A program made the translations under genes and the position numbers. This document shows, in pieces, positions 39,863 to 52,520 of a DNA stretch of 64,000 bases (its first letter is position 1; each line of letters opens with the position of its first letter). This DNA comes from Chrysomallon squamiferum. Lineage: Eukaryota; Mollusca; Gastropoda; Neomphalida; Peltospiridae. The DNA lies in the NCBI GenBank assembly GCA_012295275.1, contig CM022679.1, forward strand, positions 8,705,669 through 8,769,668, read 5' to 3'. The notes under the pieces are model-generated. The model had not been told where the DNA came from. It worked only from the letters and a program-made list of their open reading frames with translations, and searched no databases.

Positions 39863-42687
39863 CATATGTTGTGATCACGTTTAGCTCATGTTAATGAAAT
39901 TGAAAGATATTTTAAAATTAATTTAATTACCTAATGCTTTCAGGAAACAGTTCCGTTTGAGATTTGTTGCTAATTCTGCTGCACCTTCATGGTTAATCTG
40001 ATTGTTTCTCAAGTCCAGTGCCTGGAGATTCCTGTTACAGCCCAAAGCGTCACAGAAAACGGTAAAAGAATCTTCCAGCAAGCCTAGAGCATTCCATTCA
40101 AGACATAAACTGAAACAAAATAGCAACATTCAACAGTAAGGAACTGAATAATATAAATAAACTTCTTTTACATAATATTCAGGCTAGAAATTCTTCGCAT
40201 GAAGAGAGCAGATTCATGATATAGGAATATTGATTCTTTTTGCATATTAAAAAAGTGTCATTGTAACAATCAAATTATCATTCAGTCAAAAAGAGGAGAC
40301 ACCACCAGCCAAATATTCCTACAGTGACTCATATAACACTACTGAACTGACACTGAAGAAAAATTTCAATAAATTAACAAGAAAGGAAAAATCCAAAAGT
40401 TTGTGATAAAATTTAACTAACAAACCTTATTAAAGTGTTATTTTTTTGTAGCATCTTTCCAACTGCTTCAGCACCTAAGCCCCGAATATTATTGCCCTGA
40501 AAAAAAAAATAATAATAATTTTAAAACCATATGCTATAGAATCTTGTCTTGAAACCAACCACCAAAAAATGGAATCCATAGTTTCTCTATGCATGTAAAT
40601 AATCTCAATTTACCAGACCAAAAGAACATTCTGTCTGTATTTAATATGACCATCTTGTCCAATCAGGGGAGGAAAATCAAGTAATTAATTTTAACCTAAT
40701 TTCATGGTAATTCTATCTAATGGTCTAATAAAAATTAAATGATCCTTAAGTCATATTTAATTAATGGTTTTTTTTTGTTTTGTTTTTATCCTAACACAAA
40801 TCTATATTATATCTCAAGTAACGTATCACTTTTAAAAATAAATACATTTCTCAAATTACAATTTACTACTGAATTTTCATAAAGCTATACCTTCAGATCC
40901 AGCTTCTTGCAGTATGAGTTGATGGAAAATCCATGACAAAGACCTTTGATTGCTAAAAAATTAATTCTGTTGTTAAATATATCAATAAAAAAAAAAAATA
41001 ATAAATTATAAAATTTAATATGAAGTAAAATTTTAATATTAACTTGGGATTAAAATTGATATACACAGACACAGAAACAAATAACATATAATTTACATAT
41101 TGGACTGAAACTAAAGTTTGTAGCATTTTTCAGTAGGTGGTGTTTAAGGGTGTGATTTTGCTTTATGTGTGACTTAAATATATGACATATTATGAAAGGT
41201 AAACAAAATGGCACAAAGTATATGGCTGATTAAATCTATGTACAGATATCTCTACAATTCCACTTGAAAAATGATTTTGAACATTTGTTCCAACCCAATG
41301 CAACTAATGCATATGTGCAAATACTGACATATTTTCATACATGTGGCAATGCGATATTTTAAATTATTTTCAAAAGGTTAATGTTGTGCAGTTTTATTTG
41401 TTTTAGCTTTGTCATTAGAACCCCAAAACAGGCATGCACAGTAGCAATATTTTCCACTAGCCTTTCTTTTTACCTGTTACGGACAGAAACTGATAAAAGA
41501 TTTGTAATTCATTAGAAGTTAACAGATAATATACACTCATCCTTACTGATGCCTGTGATGCCTATAGACTCTCATAGCTCATACATGTGGGTAAAAACAA
41601 TATAAAAAAAAATTAAAAATTTGTAAGAGAATAAAACCATCTACCCAAATCCTGCAATGTTAGCATTAAACATTAATAGCCATACTGCTATGCTATAGAC
41701 AACACATAAACAAACAGATGCATATGTAGAAAACAATAATAAATAAAAAAGGGGAAAATATTCATAAATTATGAAAATATTATAAAAATTCAATTATTAC
41801 CATCTTCATTCAACATGCAGTCTGAAAACTTTAATTCAACAAAGGTGCGATCAAGTGACAACAGTTTTCCAAGTACTGCACAGGTTTTAGCTGACAGAGA
41901 GTTAGCTGATAAATCAAGTACAGCTTTGTCACAACAAAAACTGTAAAAAAACAACAAAAAAAAATACATCAGTTTGATTTGTTTCAATATAAGAAATTAC
42001 TGCACAATACTATTAAAAAACTTTCTCTCTCTCTCTCTCTCTCTCTCTCATTCTTGCAATCATGGAGAGAGAAACAGACTGTTAATTTCATAAAATGATA
42101 AACAATCCAGCAATTTTATAATTAAAAGGGTTTTTTGTTTGTACAAAAAGCAGTAATATAACAAACAGCTTTAAAATTAATTTTTAATATGCTTGTTTGA
42201 TATATTTAATGTGCTTAATTTCCAAATTCATCCAACAATTACAAAAATTTTATCTAAATGGAGGTGATTGTATTAATAATTTCTTGAAACTGTATGAATT
42301 TTATGATATTTAATTTATATATTTAATATCTTTCTTTAATTTTATATGTAAATGTTTCTTAATAAAAAATAATAATAAAATAAAATAAAATAACCATGAC
42401 AGTTAAATGTTGATGCATCATTGTAGTTTTTATCAATTTAAAATCTGGTTTTAAAACAGACTACATTAAATATAAAAGATGACCTAATTAAAATATTCAT
42501 CATTGACTTTTCTTCTCTTTCTCTACCTGGAATCTATTTCTATTTCACTGACACTGAAGCTGAATTTTAATGTATGAAAGCAGTAAGACATTCAATCTTA
42601 CCTTTTCAGTTTTAGCAAAACACAATCTTGAACTTCAACATGGTTGTCCTTACATAAACGTACATATGTGTGTTTAAAATCATCCAT
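33559..42687 (-). CDS. LRRC45: LRRC45 copy C, complete 17-exon gene
   Basis: Exons 5' to 3': 42,602-42,687; 41,801-41,940; 40,891-40,952; 40,426-40,496; 39,931-40,109; 39,446-39,574; 38,849-38,961; 38,295-38,353; 37,912-37,989; 37,499-37,634; 37,013-37,090; 36,559-36,670; 35,678-35,748; 35,054-35,239; 34,579-34,752; 33,908-34,055; 33,559-33,746. The sum is 2,010 bases: 669 aa plus stop, matching the roughly 670 aa of vertebrate LRRC45. It starts [16 protein letters not shown]. Residues from about 35 to 220 carry the LRRs ([65 protein letters not shown]). The remainder is heptad-rich coiled coil, ending [20 protein letters not shown] and then [11 protein letters not shown]. All introns are GT-AG except the last, which uses a GC donor (CAG/GCAAGT), conserved in every copy. 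Known family role: centrosome linker fibres and ciliary base. Head-to-head with LRRC20. I take this as the ancestral locus because exon 10 has its full length only here. Confidence 0.93.
34976..34998. repeat. Microsatellite (AT)n, LRRC45-C intron 14
   Basis: A short pure AT run directly upstream, in plus coordinates, of exon 14 of copy C. It is absent in copies A and B. Confidence 0.9.
36320..36547. other. About 228-base insertion in LRRC45-C intron 12
   Basis: Copies A and B run straight from TTGAGAATG (or TTGAAAATG) to TCCCTACATACC at the donor of exon 12. Copy C has about 228 bases between these, starting ATTACACCAG and ending CATGACAAGAAAG. No clear terminal repeats or target duplication were seen, and I do not recognise the sequence. 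It ends about 11 bases from the splice donor of exon 12 without altering it. Confidence 0.75.
39818..39857. repeat. Microsatellite (GT)n, LRRC45-C intron 5
   Basis: About 20 GT units at the position orthologous to 26,857-26,886. Confidence 0.95.
42024..42049. repeat. Microsatellite (CT)n, LRRC45-C intron 1
   Basis: About 13 CT units in the intron between coding exons 1 and 2. Confidence 0.95.
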
Positions 42688-43074
42688 TCTGAAAAGTAAT
42701 AATTTTCTGTTAAAAAAACAACTATATATATATTAAATAATAATAATAATAATAATAATAAAACATTTAATATCATGTATCAAAAATACAATGTTCTATC
42801 AATAATAATGTAACTGTTTGATCTGACAAGCAAAAGAAAGCCACAATAGTTCTATGTAACTGTTTATATTTACACTAGCAACAGAACAACAAATCGTTAC
42901 AAATCACCTCAAAATATTTATGTAAAGTGTGTGTGTGTATATATTATTATTAATATAAATAATTTAGTATGTTATATTGTTACAGGATGTATTCACGTTT
43001 CAAATAACACTCTAAATTATTAGGAAATTACCAATCTTTTGAGTTTATCCCGTCTGTCCTAAACTATCTTTACT

Positions 43075-43084
43075 GGCCGCCATC
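43075..43084 (-). promoter_or_regulatory. YY1-like core motif
   Basis: GATGGCGGCC on the minus strand, the most GC-rich decamer of the intergenic segment. In the two inverted copies the matching place reads TCGTGTAGGCC or TCATGTAGGCC (plus strand), so the GGCGG core is lost there. Confidence 0.45.
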
Positions 43085-43759
43085 AAAGACACAATAACAC
43101 ACAAATTCATAGTAATAACTGTCAAATGAACTTAAAATAATTAATAATTAAACTATTTATTTTAATCTAGTCTGACTAGTGCATATTTTGTTTTTAAAAA
43201 TCTACATTATTGTGATAAATATTACACGATTTTTATTACGCTGCTATTACAATTGCGTTTTATTAATGCAATATATGAAAATTTTGAAAAGACTGATTAC
43301 GTACATCACAATGAATCAGAATTTCTGAGACAGAAAATCTATTTCAGTTACTGTTCAACGCCATATTGAAAACAAGGACGCTTTACTTTCATAATGTTTT
43401 TGAAAAAAAGAGTGCTACTGTCCCTTTCTATGATGCGCCATTAAGGTCCTCTTTCTCAGCAATTTAGTTTGATTTTATTCGATGCATGGTTAATTAAAGC
43501 TTGTAACTGAAAATCAAATTTGAAAATGAAAAGAAAAGAAATAAGATAAATACAATTTATATAAGCAAAAGAGAAACATTCATTGTATTTGTAATCTTAG
43601 TAACTGAACACGGAATATTTCCGAATAGTTTGCATGCAATATCATAATATGCCCAACCGTAACAAAATATCCAAGTAAACGAAAACTGGACTAACAGTTA
43701 AACAATAGTCTTATTCGAACTGTATTTGTTTAAATCGTGTACAATAATATTACCCAAAG

Positions 43760-43816
<57 letters not shown>
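43760..43816. repeat. Microsatellite (AAT)n(ATT)n
   Basis: A short AAT run followed by about 14 ATT units, about 110 bases before the LRRC20 start codon. It could form a hairpin. Confidence 0.95.
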
Positions 43817-43817
<1 letters not shown>

Positions 43818-43929
43818 CGCAGAATATTTTTCACGTAGAAAAGGAGAGTTTTGTCCCGAATCTGTTTCCATACATTTTGTCTTCCCGTGACGAAACTTTC
43901 ACTTTCTTCGAGAACTCTGAAGTAAACTT

Positions 43930-44841
43930 ATGTCTGGAAAAGACGTAACGAGAGTTGTAAACAAATGTCGACAAGCTAAAGAAGATGGTCGTTTGGGTAA
44001 TCAAAATATTTTTAAATGTGTCATTACACTATTAATATTAAACTGTAGGAGAATGAACACAGTAAAATCGCCAAAGTCGATGCGTAGAAGAAACAGCGTA
44101 ATAGCAGCTTGATAGTGATAGCACTCGTTTGTTTTTATGAGGGTGGAAAACATCAACAAACAAATTATATGCATTTCATGCTGCATGAATATAAATTTAA
44201 TAATGTTAAATTATTAATTTAATAGTTATTGTATTTGAAATATTTTCATTATTATTTTAATATTTTTTAAATAGTTTAATATTATTTTCAAAATAATAAT
44301 AATAATAATTTAATTAAAGAAAAGAAAATTTAAAAAAAGAGAACAGATTCCTTATAAGAATTACGTTTTTAAAGAAAATGCAAAACATAAAATGAGCATG
44401 AGATTTCTGGTACTTATTATATATAAACTTATTGCTGGATTTAAAAAAAAAAAAAAAAAAAAACCCACATAAACCCCACAAAAAACCAGTTATAAATAAA
44501 ATAAATAAAAAATGTTCATAAATAAATAAATAAAATGCACATATATAAAATGGTATAACTAATTTAAGAAGCACATAAATAAATAAATAAAATTAGACAA
44601 ATAATTAAAAATACGCATAAATAAATAGATTTTAATATAGTTAGTATTGTTTTATTCAACCTTCAGATCTGTCAGACTGTCAGCTGACACAGATACCTGA
44701 TGCTATTTACATGTTAATGGGAAGCACTCCTCTGGAAACATGCAACCTGTCGCGAAATCTCATCAGATCAATCCCTCCCAAACTCTGTACCACCTTCCAC
44801 CAAGTCACAGGTAGAAAGACTTAAATTTATATTTATAAAAT

Positions 44842-44882
<41 letters not shown>

Positions 44883-46099
44883 GTCAAATAATATGACATG
44901 TTTTTAAAACATTTATGTTAACAGTATACATATTATATTTTACTGTTTTATCTGATTAATACCAGATTGTTTGCCTTGTTTAATGCAAGTACATTAACTA
45001 CAGATGAGCAGTCACTCAGAAAAACATAGAGACAGAGAGATAATCCGATAATATAATATAAAGGGCTTACTCCCATCTGGTCGAAAGGCTAAATATGGTT
45101 CAGTGGTCTTATTGACTAGCATGTTTTTATCTCAGTCATTATAACTGAACTGTTCAAGATTATTTTGAAACTGATTGTTATTGTATAGATACAGTAATAC
45201 CTTGCTTAATGATATCAAGCTTTAACGATCTTTTTTTTTTTACAAATTATTTAAATAGAAATTTAATAGTTAATTGCTCAAAATAAATTATACAAATGAG
45301 TACAAGGCATGTATTTAAGTCCATCTTCGTTTGTTTTTCATTCAGTCACAACCTTCCCTCAGTTGTGTTGATCAGTTGACATACAGACATCATGCATGCA
45401 TGTGGTGTTCAGATTCTCTTTTCTCTTCTGCTTCCATTTAGACTTAACACTTTTGTAATTTATCCTTCCAGTATGTCAAAACGAATAACAGTACACGGGC
45501 AAAAATTGATGATAAAAAGAAATGCAAGAAAATAACTTTAGAAACAAAATATGATATCTTAAATGAACACAAAACCCACAAAAATGAACCCACAATGAGC
45601 AGCATGTAATTATTTCTTAATGTATTTGTATAAGTTGATTTGCAAATGATTTACTGTTTGTTTAATATCTATGATCTATTAAATCCTTTATGTCTAAATT
45701 TCCATTTTATTTCTCCTTATTTGACATTTCTTTGAAACCAATTACATCGTTCATCTGAGATATTACTGTAGTATGGATATAGCTTATTGCATAAAGTATG
45801 CAAATATGAAAATATTGAAATAGTCCATGTACTGAATGTAGTTGAATGTAAATAATTGAAAAAGAAGATGTTTACCTAAAAAAAAATCATATTAAAAACA
45901 CATGTATCTGATGTTTCAGTAAGTTCAGTAACAGGTACAGTGTTATAATAATATTGTACAAATCTAGAATTTTTTCTGTGATGTGTTTAATGAAATGTGT
46001 TTTTAATTGAAATTAAAATATAGGATTTTTTGTTTTGTTGTTTTTTTGTTACTTTTTTAATGGAAAGAAAATGTTGATGAATTAGAAATGACTAGATTA

Positions 46100-46142
<43 letters not shown>

Positions 46143-47425
46143 TTAATGATGATGATAATGATGATAATAATAATAATAAGAAGAAGAAGAAGTAAATAAT
46201 CTACAACAAATGAGCAGTGAACACTTGTTCTGCTTTTGGTTCATATTACATAATCAATTTACAAAAAATGTTAGAATCAAGTGCCAACTTTTATGGCAGC
46301 AGAAGAAGAATAAAGAAACCAGATAATGATATATTTGTAAATAAACCATTGTCCATCTATAATAAAATCTTGTATGAACATGAAGAGGCCAAGTTAATTG
46401 TATACAGAGGTAATCAGGTATTTGGGTAGACGAGTTATTTTGACAAACTGGGAATTCAACCAGATGGGAAGACACCATATAAAGCATTAATGGCAACATG
46501 TTTCAGAAACAGAAAGAGAGAGAGAGCGCCACAGACAATATAATTTAAATAATAACTTTTACCTTTATCAGGTAAGGGACATCATTATTTAAATTATTTG
46601 TCTGTAATAAAGGTAATCAATTTGCACATTGTATTTTGCAGTTTTACATCTGAATGGTAACAGATTGTCTACCTTGCCTAACTCTCTAGCACAAATGTCA
46701 AGACTTTCTGATTTGGACATTTCCAGTAATAACTTTCAGAATCTCCCAGAAATAATTTTTTCTTTCTCTCATCTTCATCGTCTTAATGCTGAAAACAATA
46801 ATATATCGGGTAATAGATTTCTATTTAGAATGAATAATTTGCTATTGCTTTACTGATACAAGTTATATCCTGTATTTTTTTTAACATTCTTATTTTAACA
46901 CACAGCAAAATTTGAAATGATTAGTATTTGAAATATTGTTATACTTTCATTCATATTTGAAAATTTTATATTTAATATATACAAACATGCCTACATAAAT
47001 ACTCATGCATATATACACACAATTACACACATAATACATGACCAATATGATAAAAATCTATAGATATATAACAAACATACAAAAATATATAAATACATAA
47101 ATATGTATACACACACACATCCTATACATACATATGTTCAGGCATATATATTCATGGATGTGTTTCTGTGTGTTTGTTTATATCTCAGTCTATAACAATA
47201 TCTTTATGTGTTTGTGTGTGTGTGTTTACCTATGTAAGTATGTATACATATGCTATTGTTATTTTAGATGTGAACACAGAGAGACTGCAGTCTCTTTCAG
47301 CCTTGGATGAGGTTAACTTTGAGAGCAATCCACTGACTTCTGCTGTGTACAGTCAGCTGATAAATATCAAAAGTTTTACAGTTCTAGTCACACCACAGGA
47401 CTCAGAATTAGATTCTGTTGATTGA
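43930..47425 (+). CDS. LRRC20: LRRC20, four exons
   Basis: Leucine-rich repeat-containing protein 20, a small LRR protein of unknown biochemical role. Exons: 43,930-43,996; 44,667-44,810; 46,642-46,809; 47,268-47,425. All introns are GT-AG and phase 1. Total 537 bases, 178 aa, against about 184 aa in vertebrates. The protein begins MSGKDVTRVVNKCRQAKEDG. LRRs follow: LDLSDCQLTQIPDAIY (about residues 22-37), CNLSRNLIRSIPPKL, LHLNGNRLSTLPNSLAQM, LDISSNNFQNLPEII, LNAENNNISDV and VNFESNPLTSAVY, then an acidic tail ending SELDSVD. There is no signal peptide or membrane segment, so it is probably cytosolic. Exon 1 was placed because its phase and the junction GRL-D-LSDCQL fit the family. It lies in the segment that has been copied into the LRRC45 array. 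Confidence 0.92.
44844..44881. repeat. Microsatellite (AG)n, LRRC20 intron 2
   Basis: A pure run of about 18 AG units starting some 35 bases after exon 2. Confidence 0.95.
45192..45768 (+). mobile_element. Internally deleted pogo/Tigger-like DNA transposon
   Basis: 577 bases in LRRC20 intron 2. The left end is CAGTAATACCTTGCTTAATG. The right end, read on the other strand, is CAGTAATATCTCAGATGAAC. The two match as imperfect terminal inverted repeats, flanked by TA on both sides, the target duplication of the Tc1/mariner-pogo superfamily. Inside, an ATG at 45,473 (MSKR) is followed after a frame break by KKKCKKITLETKYDILNEH (about 45,519-45,575), which looks like the helix-turn-helix start of a CENP-B/Tigger-type transposase. 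The rest of the transposase is missing, so this is a non-autonomous relic. Confidence 0.65.
46103..46195. repeat. AAT/GAT/AAG microsatellite cluster, LRRC20 intron 2
   Basis: A run of AAT units, then GAT/AAT mixtures, ending in five AAG units. Non-coding. Confidence 0.9.
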
Positions 47426-47469
47426 ACATAACGAAAACTGTAAAAAAAAAAATTAATAATAATAATAAG

Positions 47470-47509
<40 letters not shown>

Positions 47510-48759
47510 AATGTATTTAAAAAAAAAAAAAAACCTCCAACACCTGTGTAACTGATATCTTCAAACAGAAAAAAAAAAAAAAATAAAAAAAAATACAAAC
47601 ACACAACTAAAACATGTAACTGATCTATGTAAGATGTAGAGCAACTTAAACATGAAGAACCTATACTTTAAAAAAACAACAAAAATAAAACACGAACCAA
47701 ATATACAAATGCAAGATATGTTACTGCAGAGAAATTAAAATACAAGAAAAATGTTATTTATATTAACTCAAAATTCACGAACTGTTGTGCATCTTAAGAA
47801 GTACACATGTTGACTGTTAAATGAACAACAAATAGATGGAACGTTGTTTAAAAAGATAGCTTCAAAAAATTATTTTTAATTCAAGCATTTATAAAACTGA
47901 ATCATGTACATGCATTTAAAAACAAATTAAATAAAATTAAAATAATAATAATAATAATAATAATCCAAAAATAAATTTAAAAAATTATAATCAAAAGAAA
48001 GTTATTTCTCGATATGATTGAAATTTTTTTGAGGGATTTAACATTTTAAAAAAATATTTTTTAAATCTCATTCATGGCTGTGTTAGTAAATATGTTTAAA
48101 CTTAATCTTAAGCTTTCCATTATATTTTATTTCATTTTTTTTATAGTATATTTTATTTAACTTTTTCTGCTGGCAAATATTAATTATTTATTTATGTATT
48201 TATTTATAAAAAGAATTTTAATTAAAAAACAACAACATTATACAGATACTGCTGTATTCGGTTTTGTTGAACTTTTTAACTTTGAAGAAAAATACTTCTC
48301 CCAATATTCAGGAATTATGTTCTGTTTTAAATTCTTTTCAATGTGTTATAATTTATGATTTGATGATACTATCATATACTGACACAAAATATATTATTTC
48401 CCAATATTGTTTAGTATCATTATGTTTTGTGCTAAAATGTAAATGATATTTAATACAATTGTGTATTTATTGTGATTTAAATAGAAAAATAATGTTCAGA
48501 TCAATGCTCAATGAATAGGTTTTCAATAATCAAGGCTGCCATAAAATGTTAATTTTTCTTCAATGAATCTGTAAGAAAGGATATGATTAATAGCATTTAT
48601 TAACAACAAACCCTACCCAAAATACCAACAACCCAACAACACAAAATCCACCATAACAAAACAGAATCAAAGTAGAATAATAATGTAAAATATATGAGCT
48701 TGTACCTAATTTTTATTGATATTTTACTGAAATGTGTAAATAATTATTACTTTTCTTTT

Positions 48760-49440
48760 CTGTTATTTTATCTTACTGTTTTACTTTTTTTAATGTTTTA
48801 GTTTTCATTTTTTATCTTTATCTTTCTGTTTTAATTTTCTCTGTTCTTTTTCTTTATCAAACTTTTTACATTTCTTTATTCTATTTCTTTATCTTTTTAT
48901 TTTATTTTTCTTTGTTCTACCTCTTTATCTTGCTGTTTTACTTTCCTTTATTCTTTATCTTACTGTTTTATAGTACTAATTTTTGTTCTGTTCTATTATT
49001 TTAGTGTTTTACAATACTTTCTTTTGTTTTATATTTTTGTCTTATTTATTATTTTATTTTATCATTTTTACTACTGTTATATTTCATTATATTTCATTAC
49101 TGTTACACAAAATAATTTTTCTTTATTCTGTATCTTTATCTTACTGTTTTACTTTTCTGTATTCTATTTATTTATTTTACTGTTATACTTGTTCTTTATC
49201 TTACTGTTTTCTTTGTCTTACTGTTTTCTTTATCTTATTGTTTTCTTTGTTCCGTTTCATTTTACTGTATTGCATATTTTTCTTTGTTCTATTTGTTAGT
49301 TTTTCTTTTCATTTTTCTGATCTGTATGTTAGTTTTATTCTTTTTACTATTTTACTTTTTTATCTTACTTGTATCTTTATCTTACTGTTTTACAAAACTT
49401 TTCTTTATTTATATTACATCCAAACTTTTATTGAGTTGCT
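48760..49440 (+). repeat. Degenerate T-rich tandem repeat
   Basis: About 20 imperfect repeats of a motif close to TTTATCTTACTGTTTTACTT followed by TTCTTTGTTCTATT, spaced 30-40 bases apart. The Phe/Leu/Tyr-rich reading frames across it (for example 48,983-49,447) are by-products of this composition and not a membrane protein gene. Confidence 0.8.
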
Positions 49441-51594
49441 TATGTAATTCCTTTTTGTGCATTTAGGCAGTTAACTAACTAGAATTTCGTGTTTGTATTT
49501 TATCTTCTTTCACATGGATTTGCTTTTTCCTGTTGTGAACTGACTTCTGTAGCACATATTTTACTGTTACTAGTAAACAAAGATTCTGAAGATCAGATGC
49601 TTTACTCCTTGCCTTTATAAAGAGTATATGTATGTCAGTAATAATATAATTCTTTATATGTTCAAGTTATTACTTTATTGTTTTGGACAACCTACCATCA
49701 TGACATAAAACATTAAATAGCTATTTTATTCCTTCATAACAGCAGTCGTAATGTTTTTGCATACATGACTGATTAATAGGTACCTTTTTTTTCTGGCCAT
49801 ACTGGAAAAAGATTAGAACAAGTTGATCTGCCCTGAATAGAGTGACATTACAGCTACAGAAATATGATGGTATCTGGTATTATAAAACGGTATTTGTTTT
49901 TTTAATTTTACTTTGTTATTAATAAAGACTGGACAGCAAAAAACAGAAATAAAAATGTGGTGGAAGTATATGCAGAATATATTTAGACTATTTCTTTTTA
50001 TCCTCAGAGGGACACTCTGAAATGTTTTTGGACTAGACTTAAGTGTAGAGAGGTAGTTGATATCCTCGAACACTGTAAATCTTTTTTCAATTACAGTCTA
50101 TCAGCAGAAAGAAGATTATAAATTACAACTTCCAAATCATTATAGTTAAAGGAATCAGGTATTTTCAGTAGTCAGATAATATAATTAATCATTTCCAATA
50201 ATTTTAAATTAAAAGAACTGTCTAATTCCCTAAGTATTCCATGCTCAAAATATTTGATAATTTATTCAGCTTCAAGCATAAAATTAACTTTGTGTAGTAA
50301 CAACTTTTAGACTGTATTTGTATTTACAAAACTTAAATACAATTTAAATTAATTTTTTAAAATTAAATTTTATATATATTTTTTTATATTTATGGATTTA
50401 TGGAAGTGTATTTAATTATAGTTAAAAAAATATATGTGTGTGTGCATACATACGTAATAACATCATATATACTTTTAAGAATTTAAATCAGAAACAGGGT
50501 AGAAGTCTAAAACCCACCTAAGATACCCTCCCAGATCTCTGCATGCCTTGTTTATTTTCATTGCTATTTTACTTCTAATGCAGGGTATTACATCTTTTTA
50601 TACAGTTTAATATTTTCTATGACACAGAGATACTGAATGATTCCACATTGTTAGCTAAAATATAAAACATACTGAATAAAAAACAAAAGCATGTTCATAA
50701 ATAATAAGTGTAGTAAAATACTGAACTAAGAAAAAGTTAGAGAGTGTAAGCTAAATATATAAAAATTTACAATCTTAAATAGTGTTTATGTATTTTGGTG
50801 TTAGGATCATATTGGTGTCTATTTTTATTTTTTATTATTATGGTTCTGTATTATTCTTAATTCTTTTTTTTTTTTGTTGTTGTTTATATTTTATTTCTTG
50901 AATGCATTTATCTATCAGATTTTATATATGTATATAGAAATGTTTGATTTTTGTAACTGTTTATAATTTATATATTACAAAGAACAAAGAACAATAACAC
51001 AGCTTATTTCATAGATAACAATAGGTTACATTTTCTTTGTAATGTTTTCTTTTATATTATTATTATTTTATTTTTTTTGTACAATTAAATATCCTTTTGT
51101 ACACATAGAACCATAAAATGACAGTTATATTGGACTTTTATAGATAAACAACACATACTTAAAAATTTTTTTTTATTTGTGATTGATTTATTGTTATTAT
51201 TTAATTTTTAATTTTCCTTTATTTTTTTATTTTCTTAAACAGTTGTGTCTTGGATTACTTATGTTCACATAAATAGCAAGTATACAGTTTCTTGTTTCTT
51301 TTTTCTTTTGAATGATTTATTATTAATCAATTTTTTAAATTTTTTCCCCTAAATATTTGTGTGTCTTTGATTACTACAATCACATAAAACAACAATTATA
51401 TTACAACTTTTATGGTCCTGCAATATATTTCATTTTCTTTAATGTTTTTCTTTTCATTTATTTTTATCTTTGTTGATACTATTACTCTTGTATACAGTCA
51501 TGTAGTAGAAAAGAGGTTATTTAACCTGTTAAGTGCAAACAATAGTTTTATTCTGGGGGTTTTTTCTCTGCATTTTTTTAAAATTATATTTTAT

Positions 51595-51597
<3 letters not shown>

Positions 51598-51629
<32 letters not shown>
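51598..51629. repeat. Microsatellite (AT)n
   Basis: About 15 AT units in the intergenic region. Confidence 0.95.
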
Positions 51630-51631
<2 letters not shown>

Positions 51632-52289
51632 AGATGCTTGTGCATATTAAATGTGTGATCTCATAAAAGAACTAATATTTAATGATCTTAAAAATAAATG
51701 TAATAAGTGTTTGTTCTTGAAAAGTATTTTCAAATGAAAAAAAAAGCATATTTACTAAATATGAAAATTAAATAATACATTCATCTGTTTTGAGTGTATT
51801 CTCACAAACACAACATTAAGAGATTTCTTTTTCCTTTGTTTTTAAAAACAAAACACAGAAATTTAGAAAAATTAAAACCTTTATTAAACGTCATTAAAAA
51901 AATAATTTAAAAAAATTAACATATGTATATAGTTTAATATTTGCAAGCAGAAGTATATAAAGAACAGAAAATATTTAAATTATTAGTTTCTGTGGTTTCA
52001 AAAATATGTCACAAAGTATTCAGTCTTATTTATACAGTTTACTGCCATATCTGAATAAGATAAAATATACTCTTTTTTTTTTTTGGATGTTTATGCTTTA
52101 AACATAGACTTAAAGAAATATCTGTACACCTGAAATGAGAATAATGCTTAATGCAGTTTATTGATCTCAAATTTATAAAATTACATTAACCATTGTTAAA
52201 TAAATTATTATTTGAACTCAGTCAGTGGTGTAAAAAACTTGAAGTTTTCTCAACAGTATTTCAAGACTAGATTACACACTATCCATGCA

Positions 52290-52520
52290 ATAACATTTAT
52301 TTATTTATTTATTTATTTACTTCTATGCAAAGAAACTATTTATTTCATTATTTATATGCAATTAATAATATTATTAACTGCTGAGATTTGTTTATTTGTA
52401 TACAATAACTGCTGCAAGATTTATTTATTTTCTTGTTTATTTATATACAATAGTAACTGGTATAATGTGTTTTTAATTATTATTTACTTAGTTATTTATA
52501 TGCAATAATAACTGCCTTGA
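52290..52520. repeat. Degenerate minisatellite, TTTATTTATATGCAATAATAACTG-like
   Basis: Roughly four imperfect units of 55-60 bases. Each combines a TTTATTTA run with a TATGCAATAATAACTG-like end (TACAATAACTGCTG, TACAATAGTAACTGG and GCAATAATAACTGCC variants). Confidence 0.65.

Larger units (their letters stand above)
42688..43929. promoter_or_regulatory. Divergent LRRC45-LRRC20 intergenic/promoter segment
   Basis: About 1.24 kb separates the start codons of LRRC45 (minus) and LRRC20 (plus). It is the single-copy template of the arms in both palindromes, which cover its part from about 42,950 rightward. On the minus strand GATGGCGGCC (43,084 down to 43,075) resembles the YY1 initiator-type element ATGGCGGC. 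Downstream of it AAAGATTG/GTAATTTCC could be the donor of the LRRC45 untranslated first exon needed by the acceptor at 42,689. No TATA box stands out in this AT-rich background. Transcription starts are not visible from sequence alone, so the promoter call rests on the head-to-head arrangement. Confidence 0.6.

Noticed and set aside
48983-49447. 154-codon Phe/Leu/Tyr-rich frame resembling a membrane protein
   Set aside because: It follows from the T-rich degenerate repeat; an overlapping frame of the same composition is open too, and no splice or start context supports it.
49813-50073. 86-codon minus-strand frame
   Set aside because: No recognisable motif, no repeat relationship and no splice signals at sensible places; left unannotated.
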